Assembly (NCBI GenBank): GCA_013407085.1
Contig: JACCGJ010011166.1
Coordinates: 33,079 to 97,078, forward strand
Reading direction: 5' to 3'
DNA length: 64,000 nt
Source of the DNA: Atriophallophorus winterbourni
Taxonomy: Eukaryota > Platyhelminthes > Trematoda > Plagiorchiida > Microphallidae
Shown: piece after piece, positions 1 to 10,975 of the stretch
How positions within the stretch are numbered: the stretch's first letter is position 1
Layout: every line of letters starts with the position of its first letter
Made by a program: the position numbers and the translations under genes
Notes under the pieces: generated by a model
The model's database searches: none
Told to the model about the DNA's origin: nothing
What the model saw: only the letters and a program-made list of their open reading frames with translations

Positions 1-812
1 CCGACAAACACCATTCGTTGGACGCTAATACCTCACTTACGGAGAATGAAATGGTCCTTCAACCGATAGATAAAAAAGAGCAAACTACCGATGAGCTTGT
101 TGAACCTGTCGAAAAGCACGATCATAAAGCATCTGATCGTATTCCGACTTCCACTTCCGATAAAGGAATCCAAAACAATCGTCGCCGCCGATCACAAACC
201 TCAATGCTCTCTGACAATCTAAGTGATAACTCAAAAGCCAATGCGGATTCTCGGGAAGATCGTTGGCTTAAATCGCAACTGCGCAGAATCCAACAATTAG
301 AGACGCAACCTCCACGCCCCGTGACCGCACGAAAGCTCTCGGAGTCTGCTGTTTCTCCAAATCAGTCGTGTATGTCCACTCCCTCTGGCGGGTTGTCATC
401 CATGCATTCAACTAATCAAAAACAACCCATCTTTAACGCGGATAGTGAAACACAAAAATCTCGTTCGTCTACAACATCGAAACAAAGTACCACTCCTCGA
501 GGCACCCCACGTAAACACCCTAATCCGTCCAAGGCATGCAAACGTTCTGCTTCCACGTCTGAGCCGATCGAAGCCGACTGTGAATTGATCGTGTATCGTG
601 TCCAAGATGAGGATCCGATGATCAAATTTAGTCGAAGCCGCTCGTTGGACGTAAGCGCCGCACCGCTGTCACCTTACTTCCAGGAAAATTTGCCATCCGT
701 GAATGATTCTATTCAGGATTCCGCCGTTTTCTCGTGCACCAACTCTTCATTTACCGCATCTCCAGCGCAGACGGTCACTCCAAGGCCAACCAAGAAACGA
801 TGGCTCTCACAG
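1..812 (+). CDS. SETD5: SETD5-like exon, left end outside window
   Basis: Frame opens at base 3 and has no start codon that need be the true one; codons continue to the window edge. The exon ends at CAG|GTACGT (812/813), a strong donor, directly after KKRWLSQ. It carries the SREDRWLKSQL motif, which looks like the SREERKMEAIL-type helix that follows the SET region in SETD5/KMT2E. Translation past 812 is intron read-through. Confidence 0.72.
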
Positions 813-3800
813 GTACGTTCTAAATCTAGTTTACTGTCGATGCATTATTTCGGAGTATTTTCTTTTGCCACAATGTACCCTATATCGACGCGTTGCTTAT
901 TTCATCAAGCCTGTGAGAATGCTCTTTCAATAATTTTGACACCAAAATGCAAAATGGCGCCATCGGGATGAGACTGTACCTCAACGTAGTCCGATGGTTT
1001 GTGTAATTACATGACCCCATGTAGGTATACTGGGTGATGTTCTTCGGGCGCTAACTCCTACCAGGGTGGTCTACGGGTTAGAGATCAGACAAACTCAATC
1101 TCAACGCAATGCCCTTTGGTTCAGGCTTTTTAGCCAAATCATCCTGTTAGAGTATCCTAAGTTAACCCCCTGCTTTGACCAGGGAAACCGTGTAGTACCG
1201 CATCCGCGAGCAACTATGAAAATACAGATAAAATGTCAGATTCCGTGCTCCCATGATCTCTTCTCATACTGCTTTCCGCGCTAGCACCGCTTGTTGTTGA
1301 CCTCCATCGGTCGATGTCGACCATGGATGTAAATCACAATCGCATGATTTTTTCATGTTCCACAGCTTTTCGAATAAATAAACAGTCCGATTCGGGAGGA
1401 ACTATCTCTCCCGCAGCGCTGGCAACGAAAGTCAGAACTCTGTTGTAGAGCGTCAGTTACATGCCGGCCGAGTAATCTGCGTTCAGCACCCAATAGCTTT
1501 ATCTGCTGCTCCCCAGCTTCCAGACGACGCTTTACACAATGCCTCCAATGTGAGCGGTCAAGAGCAAGTTCTTCCCAACTCGCGGGGCCAATGCCAAGAG
1601 CTTTCATACCTCTTTTGCAAAGGTCTTTCCAACGGTCGAGTTCCTGATTTCAACTCACCATAGAGTAGATTTTTCGGAATACGACCATTTTCCATTCTGT
1701 AGACGCTGTCGTAGGAGGGTGAAATGCTCTGTAGACCAGCTTTTGGAAGCAATTCAGCATTAGTCACTTTGTCCATCCACAATATGTTCAAGATGCGACG
1801 GATGCTTTGTCTTTACAGTCAACTTGCGAGTACCCCAAATACGAGAGTTCAATCAAGGACTTGCGTCTATGAGAGACATCGTTGTCTTAGCTGGAAATAT
1901 GAATGCTCGTGTAGGTCGCTTATTTTCAAACGAACTTCTTGTGTGTTTAAGGTTTGTTCTCGATTGTCATCGAACTAACAATGGCAAAGGCTGTTTAGCT
2001 TGTGCTCAGAGCACAGGCTCTATTTTACCAGTACAAAATCCGCCATTCGAAGCGCCACTATTCTAGTTGGAAATCTCCATGGACGACCCCGTTCATTCAA
2101 ACTGACCATAGCGATATCAGAACTACTGGCAGCGGGCGATTCGACATCCGTGGGGTGATACGTGCGACAGATGTTTCGCCGGTTTTTAACATGCACAGGT
2201 GCATATTCAGTATATTTTAAGCACAATTTTACTGATTTTGAGCATGCGAAACACTGTGCCCCATGGGCGCTTTCTCTCGAGGATCTCACTCAATCGGAGA
2301 GCTGCGATGTACTCCGGAGTTTTAAGCGCCACAGCGGTTGCTCCATAGTTTTCGAAACTCAAACGTCATTTACCAATATATGGGCTAAGGAACGCGTTCT
2401 GATCTCTGAGAAAATCAGTGATTGCCCACTAATTAAAATTGGACAGTGCGATTCCTGTGACAATCATTAGGGTATCGGTTTCATTTCTGTGGCCCCTGAA
2501 ATACTGGCCTCCATCTTGCTTCACTGGCTGAGTGCCAATCGGGCTAGCAAAACTGTGATGAATGAACGGTTTCGTACCGGTTGATGATGTATAGACCAAA
2601 ACTTCACGCTCCATGAGTTACTTAAATAACGCTACGCGTTTTGCATACCAACCATCGTCATCTTCCTTGGCATCCGAGCTGCATTCAATTCAATCAATCG
2701 TTCAGACGGAGCGCCCGCGATGTATATTTGGATCTCAAAAGCATTGCTAAATCTGTTTCAAGGTTTGAGCTTAGTGACAGCTGTTATTCTCGTTCAGTAT
2801 CTAGCGGGGTGGGGAAAGGCTGCCCTATTTCTCCGTTCCTTTTTAACTTCGCGATTGGAGATGTCCTTAGGAAAGCTTTGGCTGGTCTGGTGGGCGCAGG
2901 TGGTGAAATTCTGTCGAGCGAGAGAGCTACCTATCTAGAGCATGCGGATGATAAGACACTTCTTGAAGACGACCCTGATATATTCGAAAAAGTCTTGGAC
3001 GCTTCGAAGATCCTGTGCACTTCACAAATGCAAAACACTTACTCAATTCTGACTGTGTGATGTCAATCTAGAACTGGTCGATAGGTTCGTTTGCCTCGTC
3101 AGTTGTATCTTTGTGTACGGAACTCAAATTTAGCGTTTGTTAACCCCCACCATTTATAGTGTCGAGGCTATTTCATGATCGCGTATAAAACAGTTCTGCG
3201 TGTGTATGATTGCTCGCTTTCGGTGTAATCATCGCGTTACAAAGGTTAGATGTCTGCAAACCGCGAAATACTGATGCTTGCTCGTTTGCGATGACTGAGA
3301 GATGTTTTAGAATGCATCATCACCGCTTACCGCACCTCGCTTTATTCGTAGAATCTGTTAGAGGCTGGGAGATCTAACTGGGTAGTAATTCCATGAATTG
3401 TCGGTAGTTTAAGTAGGTTCGTTTGCCTTGGTGGTGTCCAAAAGATCTACCTAATACTTTGTTGGAAATCTTACACAATGCGACTGGAAACCGAAGTCAG
3501 TCACCCAATGTCATTTATCAAGCGTCATTTTTTATCTTATATCATTACATCATATTTTATAAAAAAGAAAAATTGCATCTAATGAACCTACAAAAAGAAA
3601 CTGCTTTTTTACGTGTTTTTGTATATTCCGCTTGCCTGCTTACACGTCCGCTTATCTGCCTTTCTTGCTACAGACTTATGCTTCATAATGATGATGATAA
3701 TTATGCCCTCCCCTTTTTACTGATTACGATTTTCGATTACAGTCTAGTTGCCATTTTTATCTTGTACTCTCCATCTGAAGGCACTTATGGAAGAAGACAA

Positions 3801-6800
3801 TGAAATGCTTGCGATCGCAAATGCATCTATGACGGGGATAACAACAACCCCAGCACAATCAATGCCATCAGATGAATTGACATCGCCCGTACCCCGATCT
3901 GATCCTTGCCCGGCTTTGTCTGCGATGAACCCCAAAAAGCGCATCATTTCTCAGTTGACTGAAGAAAACAATTGCATTCCCAACGAGTCAAATTCATTCA
4001 CACCCATGCCAGAGGCGGATCAAGCTTCATGCATGCACCAGAATCCACTTCTTCACCTTTCTGATGACGGTTCATCAAACAACACCACAGCCGCCCCTCC
4101 TACACCGGTACGTATCGTTGGTTTTGCTGACATGTTTTCTTGACTAATCGGTGACTTCGCAGAAACGCTAATTGGAAACAGTGCAGCGTGTGGTTAAACC
4201 TTAATCGGCACTATTGTTATAGACTATTCAGCTCTAACGTGCAGGCTAAAACTTGCATGAATATTATCACACCAGCCACATGTGTGTTGCAATTAGTAAC
4301 TCGCCACAGTTTTAAGACACATCACGTTGAGCATTTTGAAATGCGTCGTGTTTATTGCAATTTTCATACGAGTATCCTTTATGTGTGTTTGCTCGTACTC
4401 ACGCGAGATTGCGTGTGTGGAATAACAAGCGTGGTGTTGCGCAAAGCGCAGAAAGTAGCAGTGGGATAGTACGAGGCTCTCTGCCTCTGTCGGTTTAGCA
4501 CACCATGCTAGCAACATCTTCTTGGAACAATAATCTGCATCCAAACTGTACCGAGCATCTGCTGGATGATCAACGTACACGGTTAAAATAGGCAAGTGTG
4601 TTTTCGCAACACGCGAATTTGAAATTTTTGTATCCTCAACATATGCCAAAGCCGATAATCGGTTTCTCTTTTGCCCCGCGAAACGTAATTACGGTTCTTG
4701 GCTTTACACACCCATCGATGACAGCTGACGATAATGATAGTGCGAAAAGACGGATAATCGGAGGCTGGGAGACGTCTCCGTGCACAGTGGTATAGTCCAG
4801 GTTTCACAACGGAACTCTCCAATCCATTAACGCACTTCTGATGGCACAACGATCGAAATGTATGAAACACCGGCCGTACGTTTCTCAATCGTGCAGTACT
4901 TCTGTGCTGCGTGGCTAAGAAAGTGCTAAATTGATTGGCCATCGGTAGTGAGCTGCATGCTGAAACACGCTGGAGTCTCGCTACCATTTCTATTCCCCCT
5001 GATATCTGTCTAGGCCTGGGCAGCCTGACAGTATCTCAGCTCACGTGCACTGTCTGACTGTGTGACACTTTGACTGAATCATTCTTGCGCTTTCATGCCA
5101 CACCATAACCTAGACCTACGCCATTCGTATCAACATACTTTAATATGCGCATCATAATTTTTATCCTATGTCATTGTATCGTATATTTTAAAGAATACAA
5201 AAAATACAAAATTAGGTGCAATGAAAGTACAAAAACATGCTTATTGCTACACGTATTTATATATTTCACTTACCCGCTTTCTTTCCACGCGTTCGCTTAT
5301 CTGCTTTTCCTGTTTCATGATGATATTCTTGATTCGCATTGTATTATTTGTATGTGACTTGTGGATGTTATTTAGCGAATAATACAGCCAACTAGAATGA
5401 AACGCATTTCGTGCACGATATAAGAAACTAATTGCAATTCTTCCTATTAATCCTGTTAACGATAAAATGTAGGCTAACCATAGGTGCTAACTATTATACA
5501 GTTTTGATTTTTTATATCCGACCTTCCAATATTTATTTTAATGTTTTATACCCTGACTGTATGTCTGTTATGTCTCTGAGGATGATAATGATGTTTGCCA
5601 CCCTTACAATTGTTCCCTTTTAAAAGCTCTTCTCTTGTATAGCTTCAAACATCTGTGTATCATTTGTAGCTTCCCCCAAAGAAGGCGACAGTGCGTAAGC
5701 AATCGGAAGAAATGCGTAAAGTGCGCGTCTCTCTCTCAGAATATCGTCGTCGGAAAGGGTTTCCGGTGTCCGAGTCGACGGGACACAATGCAGTGAAAAA
5801 CACTAAAGACGAGGCAGACGCTGGTGGTACGCATGCCTCTGACACTAGTCGTGAAGTGCTATCTATACCCACCGTGTTGAGCCCGAACAGACTGCTGGAT
5901 GAAATACCCAAGCTGTATCAGCAATTACGGTTACCCGAGAAGGCAGTTCCTCCATTGTGTAAATCTGAAACCTTGAGCAATGGTTTGCATTTGGATGCTA
6001 CCCTCAGTCGACCAGGAAGTCTGATCACCGAGGATGAAGGTGGTCCTCGCACTCCGAGTGAGCCGATCGATGAGGACGAGGGGGACTTTACCGGCACCAT
6101 GTACGTCCAGCGTGATTCTGGTTTGGAACCGATTGCAGAAGAGTGCGATGATTCACACGAGATACTCAGATCACCTCATTCGGATCACTTTTCAAACGCG
6201 AGTTCCTCTATGCGCCAACCATCGGTCGATGTCATCCCAGACAGACAAAGGGAAATTTCTCCGTATGCGTTTGCTCGTTCACAGAATTCCTGGAATGAGG
6301 TGAGTTCGTTGTATTTTTTTCAGTCCGCGTGTTTTTAAAAGTGGTTAAATAGCCGAACTGATAGTTGTTTTTTTAACCGTTTTGAACGTATGTAAATTCA
6401 TTCACGAAACCCGACTGGCGATGCGTATCCATCTACCGTACTCTGCACACAATCGATATTTTTGTGCTGCGCTACGCCCCGTCAACAGAGGAAGCTGCTG
6501 TAGCGTCTACTGCATTGTTTTATATCAGGTTCCCTTGTGTGGCAGCTCCGCTTTGTCACAATATACTGCGAGGTTGCACGTAGATGCGGCAAAAGAACAG
6601 ATTTACATCCCAGTTTGTTTGTGCTCACTCTTCTTTAGAATCCATAGGTATTTAAGTCTAACCCTTCCCCATCTTGTAGGATTTTACTTTTTCATGGTTG
6701 TGTGGCAGTTAAGCATTCGGTACATGCTACCGGTGTAATGCTGTATGTGATGATGATGATGATTTAGACAGTTTCACGCATATGTGTGGTAGTGCTTTGT

Positions 6801-8050
6801 ACTATCCCTAAGATGGTGCTAAATTGATTTGTCACCGGTACTGAGCTTCATGAGGTGAGTCTTGGTTCCATTTTAATTTTGCTTTCTTGGCAACGTGCGA
6901 AACAGTCTCTGTAGTCTTCGCTGTCTGTTTAAGATTTTATTCTACCGTGGCTAAATGGCAGTTGAGCTGCCGTTGTTCGCGTTTGTGCGAATGGGGTGGA
7001 ATCATGACCCGGTGGAAATCATCGCTAATTTCCTTAGTTTCCCAATAAATTCAACTGTGGTAAAATTGATATAGTACTCCTCAGCCACTGCATAGCTTTC
7101 TTAAATTTTACGATTTCTGATTGGTGCCAAGTCTGGCGAAGCTCATACGAAGTAAACAACGCTTCAAGTAATTTGTCGTCTCTACCTGACGTTTTTTTAG
7201 CGTTTTCAACTTTTGATTTTAGTTCTTTATCCCCTTCATTTGACGTGGTGTGGTACCGATCAAATCGTTTGTATGTATACTGTGTTGATGTCCAAAGTAA
7301 TCCTGACTGTATCCCTCTGATCTTTTGATTTTACTCGGGCTTATTCTCCCTCTGGCATTTCAGCCTCGCTTCAATACTTCACCGAAGTTCTCATCCTTAA
7401 AATTATAATTTTAGGAAAGGCCACGCGAGCTTCTCGACCGTTCTCACCGTATGCAGTCCCGACGCTGGGATATAACCGTGTCGAGCACATGTTCTTCGCC
7501 ATCGTTTACGTCTCAGACCGCTCCTCCAAATTATTCTAATAATCGCTATTGTACACCTCAACGGAGACATTCCGGATCCACGAATCCGACGTGCCCCAGC
7601 CCTCCATCAAGTCTCGATTACTTCATTAAACGTGATCAAAAGATTCGATATTGGCAGGAAACACAGTCCTTCAGTTGGAACGGCAAGTGGAGAGCAGACG
7701 CAAAATCCGACCATCGTATGCTACCATATCGATCAGACGCTACTCGAAAAAACCACCACTCTTCACGAAATCACCATCATTCTACCGCGCAACACACACA
7801 TGAACCGAACGATCATACCCCGCTGGCTACCGGTCGACTGCTTGACGTGGAGGAGACACTAAACCGGTTACAAGAATGTCTTCGGTCACAACTCGATCGA
7901 ACCAGACACGCGATCAACCCACATATTACGCCAAGCGATCGGTTGAGACCGATGGACTATGATGTTTTGACCGAGCGCACGAACAATCGCTTCGGACGAT
8001 TAGCGCCTTATGCCGAGGAAAAGTTTTCCGGTGGCTTCTCCTATGGTTAA
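1..8050 (+). CDS. SETD5: SETD5/KMT2E (upSET)-like chromatin protein, C-terminal four exons (partial gene)
   Basis: Four exons (1-812, 3781-4107, 5670-6299, 7415-8050) join in phase 0 at every junction, giving 800 residues and a TAA stop; the reading frame is open to the left window edge, so the N-terminus is missing. Three short motifs occur in the same order as in animal SETD5/KMT2E proteins: SREDRWLKSQLRRIQQLE (about 249-302), KKRWLSQ joined across intron 1 to ALMEEDNEM (family: KKRW..QALEE), and VSLSEYRRRK at 5727-5756 (family: KVSLLEYRKRK). The rest is low-complexity, rich in Ser, Thr, Pro and Arg, as expected downstream of the SET domain. Family members are nuclear regulators linked to histone methylation or deacetylation; their own methyltransferase activity is doubtful. 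The SET domain itself is not in view, so the assignment rests on the three collinear motifs and the splice phases. Confidence 0.75.
1290..1800 (-). mobile_element. LINE 3' fragment (ORF2 C-terminus with zinc finger), family A
   Basis: The - strand translates, with a frameshift near 1600, to the C-terminus of a common invertebrate endonuclease/reverse-transcriptase LINE. It shows [35 protein letters not shown], the [19 protein letters not shown] block, and a terminal C-x2-C type finger FRCQRCGRDSSSRIGLF. Similarity continues past the stop into a 3' UTR-like stretch down to about 1290. Only the 3' end is present, as is usual for 5'-truncated LINE insertions. Close relatives lie at 22005, 24480, 26080, 33640 and 40712. 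Confidence 0.8.
1810..3060 (+). mobile_element. Decayed LINE fragment: endonuclease and RT pieces, family B
   Basis: In shifting + frames one can read an endonuclease-like RDIVVLAGNMNARVGRL (about 1870-1920), an RT N-terminal block CDSCDNH*GIGFISVAPEI (about 2448-2505), RT motif A as FLGIRAAFNSINRS (about 2660-2700; the usual catalytic D is G), and SSGVGKGCPISPFLFNFAI followed by YLEHADDKTLL (2805-2965), where the usual YADD active site is HADD. Stops and frameshifts make it non-functional. Its block sequences differ from the LINE at 23330, so it is a separate family. Confidence 0.75.
3515..3690 (+). repeat. Intronic direct repeat, copy 1
   Basis: Resembles 5140-5325 in the same orientation: both run from a TCATT..TTTATC..ATATCATT-like start through an A-rich middle to a shared CGCTTATCTGC..TTCCTG/TTCTTG end. 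The two copies lie in introns 1 and 2 of the same gene. No coding potential or known element was recognised. Confidence 0.5.
3781..4107 (+). CDS. SETD5: SETD5-like internal exon
   Basis: Acceptor CATCTGAAG|GCA with a pyrimidine-rich tract before it; donor CCG|GTACGT. It has 109 codons, phase 0 at both ends. It begins ALMEEDNEM, which completes the conserved KKRW..QAL(E)EE motif begun in the previous exon; this is the best evidence for the junction. The rest is Ser/Thr/Pro-rich with no domain recognised. Confidence 0.72.
4885..5105 (-). repeat. Dispersed repeat R1, - copy
   Basis: The reverse complement matches 8780-8998 closely over about 200 bases, including the block AGACTCCAGCGTGTTTCA and the block CCAATCAATTTAGCAC. 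One frame is open in both copies and keeps RVS.CSSLP.ANQFST.LA.QHR, so the unit may derive from a coding element. A decayed piece is at 6808-6870 (-) and a short one at 28705-28770 (+). Confidence 0.7.
5140..5325 (+). repeat. Intronic direct repeat, copy 2
   Basis: Second copy of the sequence at 3515-3690, same orientation, with many substitutions and small indels. The best-kept segment is the CGCTTATCTGC..TTCCTG end near 5300. Confidence 0.5.
5670..6299 (+). CDS. SETD5: SETD5-like internal exon with SLSEYRRRK motif
   Basis: Acceptor TTTGTAG|CTT and donor GAG|GTGAGT; 210 codons, phase 0. Early in the exon is a basic stretch ending RKVRVSLSEYRRRKG, which matches the KVSL.EYR.RK signature of SETD5/KMT2E/upSET proteins. 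The remainder is acidic and Ser/Pro-rich and looks disordered. Confidence 0.78.
6748..6766 (+). repeat. (GAT)n microsatellite
   Basis: A short run of GAT triplets, readable directly. It lies in intron 3 of the SETD5-like gene. Confidence 0.8.
6808..6870 (-). repeat. Decayed R1 repeat fragment
   Basis: The stretch GTGCTAAATTGATTtGtCacCGGTA..GAGCT matches the - strand R1 copy at 4885-5105 (GTGCTAAATTGATTGGCCATCGGTAGTGAGCT). Confidence 0.5.
7415..8050 (+). CDS. SETD5: SETD5-like last coding exon
   Basis: Acceptor AATTTTAG|GAA; 211 codons then TAA at 8048-8050. The join SWNE|ERPRELL keeps phase 0. The product is Arg/Ser/His-rich with a HH..HHH stretch in the middle and no recognised domain. A consensus donor, GAG|GTGAGT, sits 11 bases after the stop (8061/8062), so either the 3' UTR is spliced or another isoform exists. 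Confidence 0.68.
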   Translation, partial: ERPRELLDRSHRMQSRRWDITVSSTCSSPSFTSQTAPPNYSNNRYCTPQRRHSGSTNPTCPSPPSSLDYFIKRDQKIRYWQETQSFSWNGKWRADAKSDHRMLPYRSDATRKNHHSSRNHHHSTAQHTHEPNDHTPLATGRLLDVEETLNRLQECLRSQLDRTRHAINPHITPSDRLRPMDYDVLTERTNNRFGRLAPYAEEKFSGGFSYG

Positions 8051-8779
8051 TCTCGTTCGAGGTGAGTTTCACGTTGACGTAACGCATCCAAGTGTATCGT
8101 GGATTCTAACTCTAAATCGTTGCAACCACTGCGCTTTCCAACTGTCCTCATAGTCAAACTTGCTTGTTACAAGTTAAAACAGAAAGCTTTCTAAAGTAAT
8201 GTGTTACTCACATCCCCCGCATTTACACTCCAATACCGGTTTCTGTTTTCTGATTATCTCTCGGTACACTTATCCAAAATACATGTTTCTTGTCGCACAT
8301 AATTACTCACATGTCACTATACCGCGGAGCGTGAATGCTTAGTTTAGACGTGTACTAGAAACGTTGCTACATGAAACACGCGTTCTCATGATGATTTTCT
8401 TCTCAGTTTCGGTTCTCGGTGGAACATTCGTTACCGCTTCAGGGGTACCTTTATTGAAATGAAAATGTTCTCATCATGTTGTCTGTTCTATCACTGTGCC
8501 CTATGCAATCTGCCTTGTATTTAATCGCTTTACCATTTTTGAATTCATGGCACTGTTACCGGTTCTACAGAATTACAAGCTAGCTTTCTGCCAAATGCAT
8601 ATATTTTGATCGTATGCTAGTAACCCACAGCAGCAGGTTTGGCGTATTTGTAGGTCGACTTACTGATTTGAAATCCCCGACCATCGTGCATGTATCAAAT
8701 CATGCCTTGATTGAGACAGTGGGGGGAAATTCGTTAGGTTTCTCGTGGGCCGGTAATATTTCTATTCCTCGGACCCTGG

Positions 8780-8998
8780 ATGGTATGAAAGCAAAAGCCT
8801 GATCGAGGCAAAGAGCCGCACAGTCGGAGACTGTACGTGGGCTAAGGTACTGTCAGGTTGCCCAGGCCTAGACAGATATGAACGGGAAATAGAAATGGTA
8901 GTGAGACTCCAGCGTGTTTCAACATGCAGCTCACTACCGTTGGCCAATCAATTTAGCACGATGTTAGCCGTACAGCACAGAAATGCTGCACGATTGCA
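8780..8998 (+). repeat. Dispersed repeat R1, + copy
   Basis: Inverted relative to the copy at 4885-5105 and clearly homologous over about 200 bases. It starts with TATGAAAGC.CAAGC.. (also kept at 28705) and includes GCCCAGGCCTAGACAGATAT. The open frame reads VVRLQRVSTCSSLPLANQFS. Confidence 0.7.
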
Positions 8999-9239
8999 TA
9001 TCCGTGCATCTTGGGGTGGTCTTCGGATGTATAACAATGTCCCACTCATTCTCTCACCTGACGACCGCTCCATTGTCAATTGCTGGATCGGAATTATAAA
9101 GCCATGCACTGATACACGACAGAGAACCGTATATGTCCCTGGATGGAAATACCATAATGGCCAGCGAGGTAGAGGGGTTTGTTACATCTAAACTGTTTTG
9201 TGTACTAGTATGACCACTATTGCCGTGACAATTTCTACG

Positions 9240-9400
9240 CATTGATTGTTTAATGCTGATGCCAGACCGATGAGGCTTCCCGATTGACACATCAGCCTTG
9301 GTGGCCTAATCGCCACTCGTTGTAGTCCGTCGTTCGGGTTCGATATGGCGATGTCTGGTTCCACTCGACACGTGTCTTAATGCCGTGTTCAATGATGGTC
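9240..9400 (+). repeat. Possible tRNA-derived SINE head (A and B box)
   Basis: TGGCCTAATCG at 9302-9312 fits the Pol III A-box pattern, and GGTTCGATATG at 9337-9347 resembles a B box (last position off consensus). Starts are 35 bases apart, within the usual range. No cloverleaf could be folded by eye, and no second copy was found in the window, so this is tentative. Confidence 0.3.
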
Positions 9401-10975
9401 TTTCTGTAAGTGTCGCATTTATGTGCTTGAGCAAACTTTTGAGGTGGCGAAGGAAGCTATCTTCCTAATGTCGCTACACTTGTTCACCACACTTTATTGT
9501 TGTTTGCTTGTGTCATAGACGTTGCCGCCTGAGCCAACTTTGGATGCAGCTTGACAACTGCCCCCATTCTACTTTTATTTGTAATTCTTTCCTAACTGTA
9601 TGACAAGTATCGATTCGTCTTATCGTTGGTTTCTGAATGCTAATTTAATTTTTTCAGCTTATCCGTTTGCGCCGCCCATGGGCAATCGGTGCTTGCCGTC
9701 GGTACGAATGACTTGCCACTGTTTCGGGCATTTGTCTGTACATAATATTTTATTTCACCGCTCTGTCGCTTTTGCGCTCTTTACCTGTTCACTACATCCT
9801 TGTAAATAGCTATCTATATATACATTCGCTAGTTTTCACCGATTACTCAGCCATGTACAGACGCTCTGCTGAACCCGCTCGCCAGCTTGTATATTATCAC
9901 ACGTGTAAAGCTTTTTCATTCGATCCTTGTACCGGACGGAGCCTTGCAGATGGTCAATGATCCGCTACACCCGTCATTGACCACTGTGAGGTAACGCAAT
10001 GTGATCTTTCAAAGTGAGCCGTGTTCGTTCACATCATTCTAACATGTGCTCCCTCGCTCTGTCCTAACCTCTGCATTTCGTAGTCTCTACGCTATTTTGA
10101 GTTCCGCTCTGTCTTCTCTCATTGAATCACGAACTCACCATGTATCTTGTATTATTCCTGCAATATGTTGATCATACCTTTGCGCGCGTTCTCTCTCTCC
10201 CATTTCCGGCTCATTTTGTTACATCTTCAACCGGAATCGAATTCACAAGCTGGTGACCAGCCATCGTGTTTTGTCGTTGTCTCCATTCTCGTTGTTCCCG
10301 TTGCTATGATGGGCGCTGAAGCATTGTTGGTCTTCAGCGCTTCTCTTTTTTGTTCGGTCTCGCTCTCTCTCTCACTCTCCATCTCTCAACTCATTTTATT
10401 CCTATTCGCACATACTGCTCTCGTCATCACATTTCTTTTTTGTTGGCGATTTGCCTGTATTTTGGAAGAGACCGTATTTTATCACATCTTAGCTCTCATT
10501 TCAACTGGGCTAGTGGTTCTTAGACGGTTTCAGTCGCGGACAGATGGTGGGTAGGTTTGTAACCCGATATCAGCTGCAGCCCAGTGTGTTCGTTTACTTG
10601 TTTCTGGGGTTAATTGTGGTGGAAATTTGGTTTTGTGGCTCTATTTTCCATCATTGTACAAAAAATGAGTGGTATGCATTCTCGTCCTAAAAATATGGCT
10701 CGTTATGCACTGTTGGATAGTTGGAATTGCCTCTTCATTTGAGGTAGCAAATTTTCACCTCATTCTAACAATCATGATGCCGCGTCACGCGTTCAACATT
10801 AACGTGAATGTTTGTATCCGTGAGTTGGTAGACCAGCTTTCTTCAATCCCCTCTTATGTAACCAGACAGAACTACAATAGCTTCTGTAGAAATGGTATAT
10901 TTATGTAACGTCGATAAATACCGATTATAAAATATGCTAACTTTGCGCTCTTCTCTGATATTAAAGTCGCTCAGA

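Larger units (their letters stand above)
813..3780 (+). other. Intron 1 of the SETD5-like gene
   Basis: A GT-AG intron of 2968 bases in phase 0. It holds an antisense LINE 3' fragment (1290-1800), a sense LINE fragment with endonuclease and RT pieces (1810-3060), and the first copy of a direct repeat (3515-3690). Nothing recognisable was found at 970-1285 or 3065-3510. Confidence 0.7.
4108..5669 (+). other. Intron 2 of the SETD5-like gene
   Basis: GT-AG, 1562 bases. It contains a dispersed repeat copy on the - strand (4885-5105) and the second copy of the intronic direct repeat (5140-5325). Nothing else was recognised; 4108-4880 and 5330-5669 look like ordinary AT-rich intron. Confidence 0.65.
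6300..7414 (+). other. Intron 3 of the SETD5-like gene
   Basis: GT-AG, 1115 bases, phase 0. It contains a short GAT microsatellite at about 6748-6765 and a decayed R1 repeat piece on the - strand at 6808-6870. No gene was recognised in it. Confidence 0.65.
8051..10975. other. Intergenic region between convergent genes
   Basis: Presumed 3' UTRs and spacer between the SETD5-like stop and the GLT1D1-like stop. It holds one R1 repeat (8780-8998) and a possible SINE (9240-9400). ORFs at 9600-9960 and 10147-10554 show no family signature and overlap pyrimidine-rich low-complexity sequence (CT-rich at about 10355-10395), so they are not called genes. Confidence 0.6.

Noticed and set aside
10147..10554. 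135-codon + ORF rich in Leu, Ser and Phe
   Set aside because: It overlaps CT-rich low-complexity sequence, which gives Leu/Ser runs by composition. No conserved motif.
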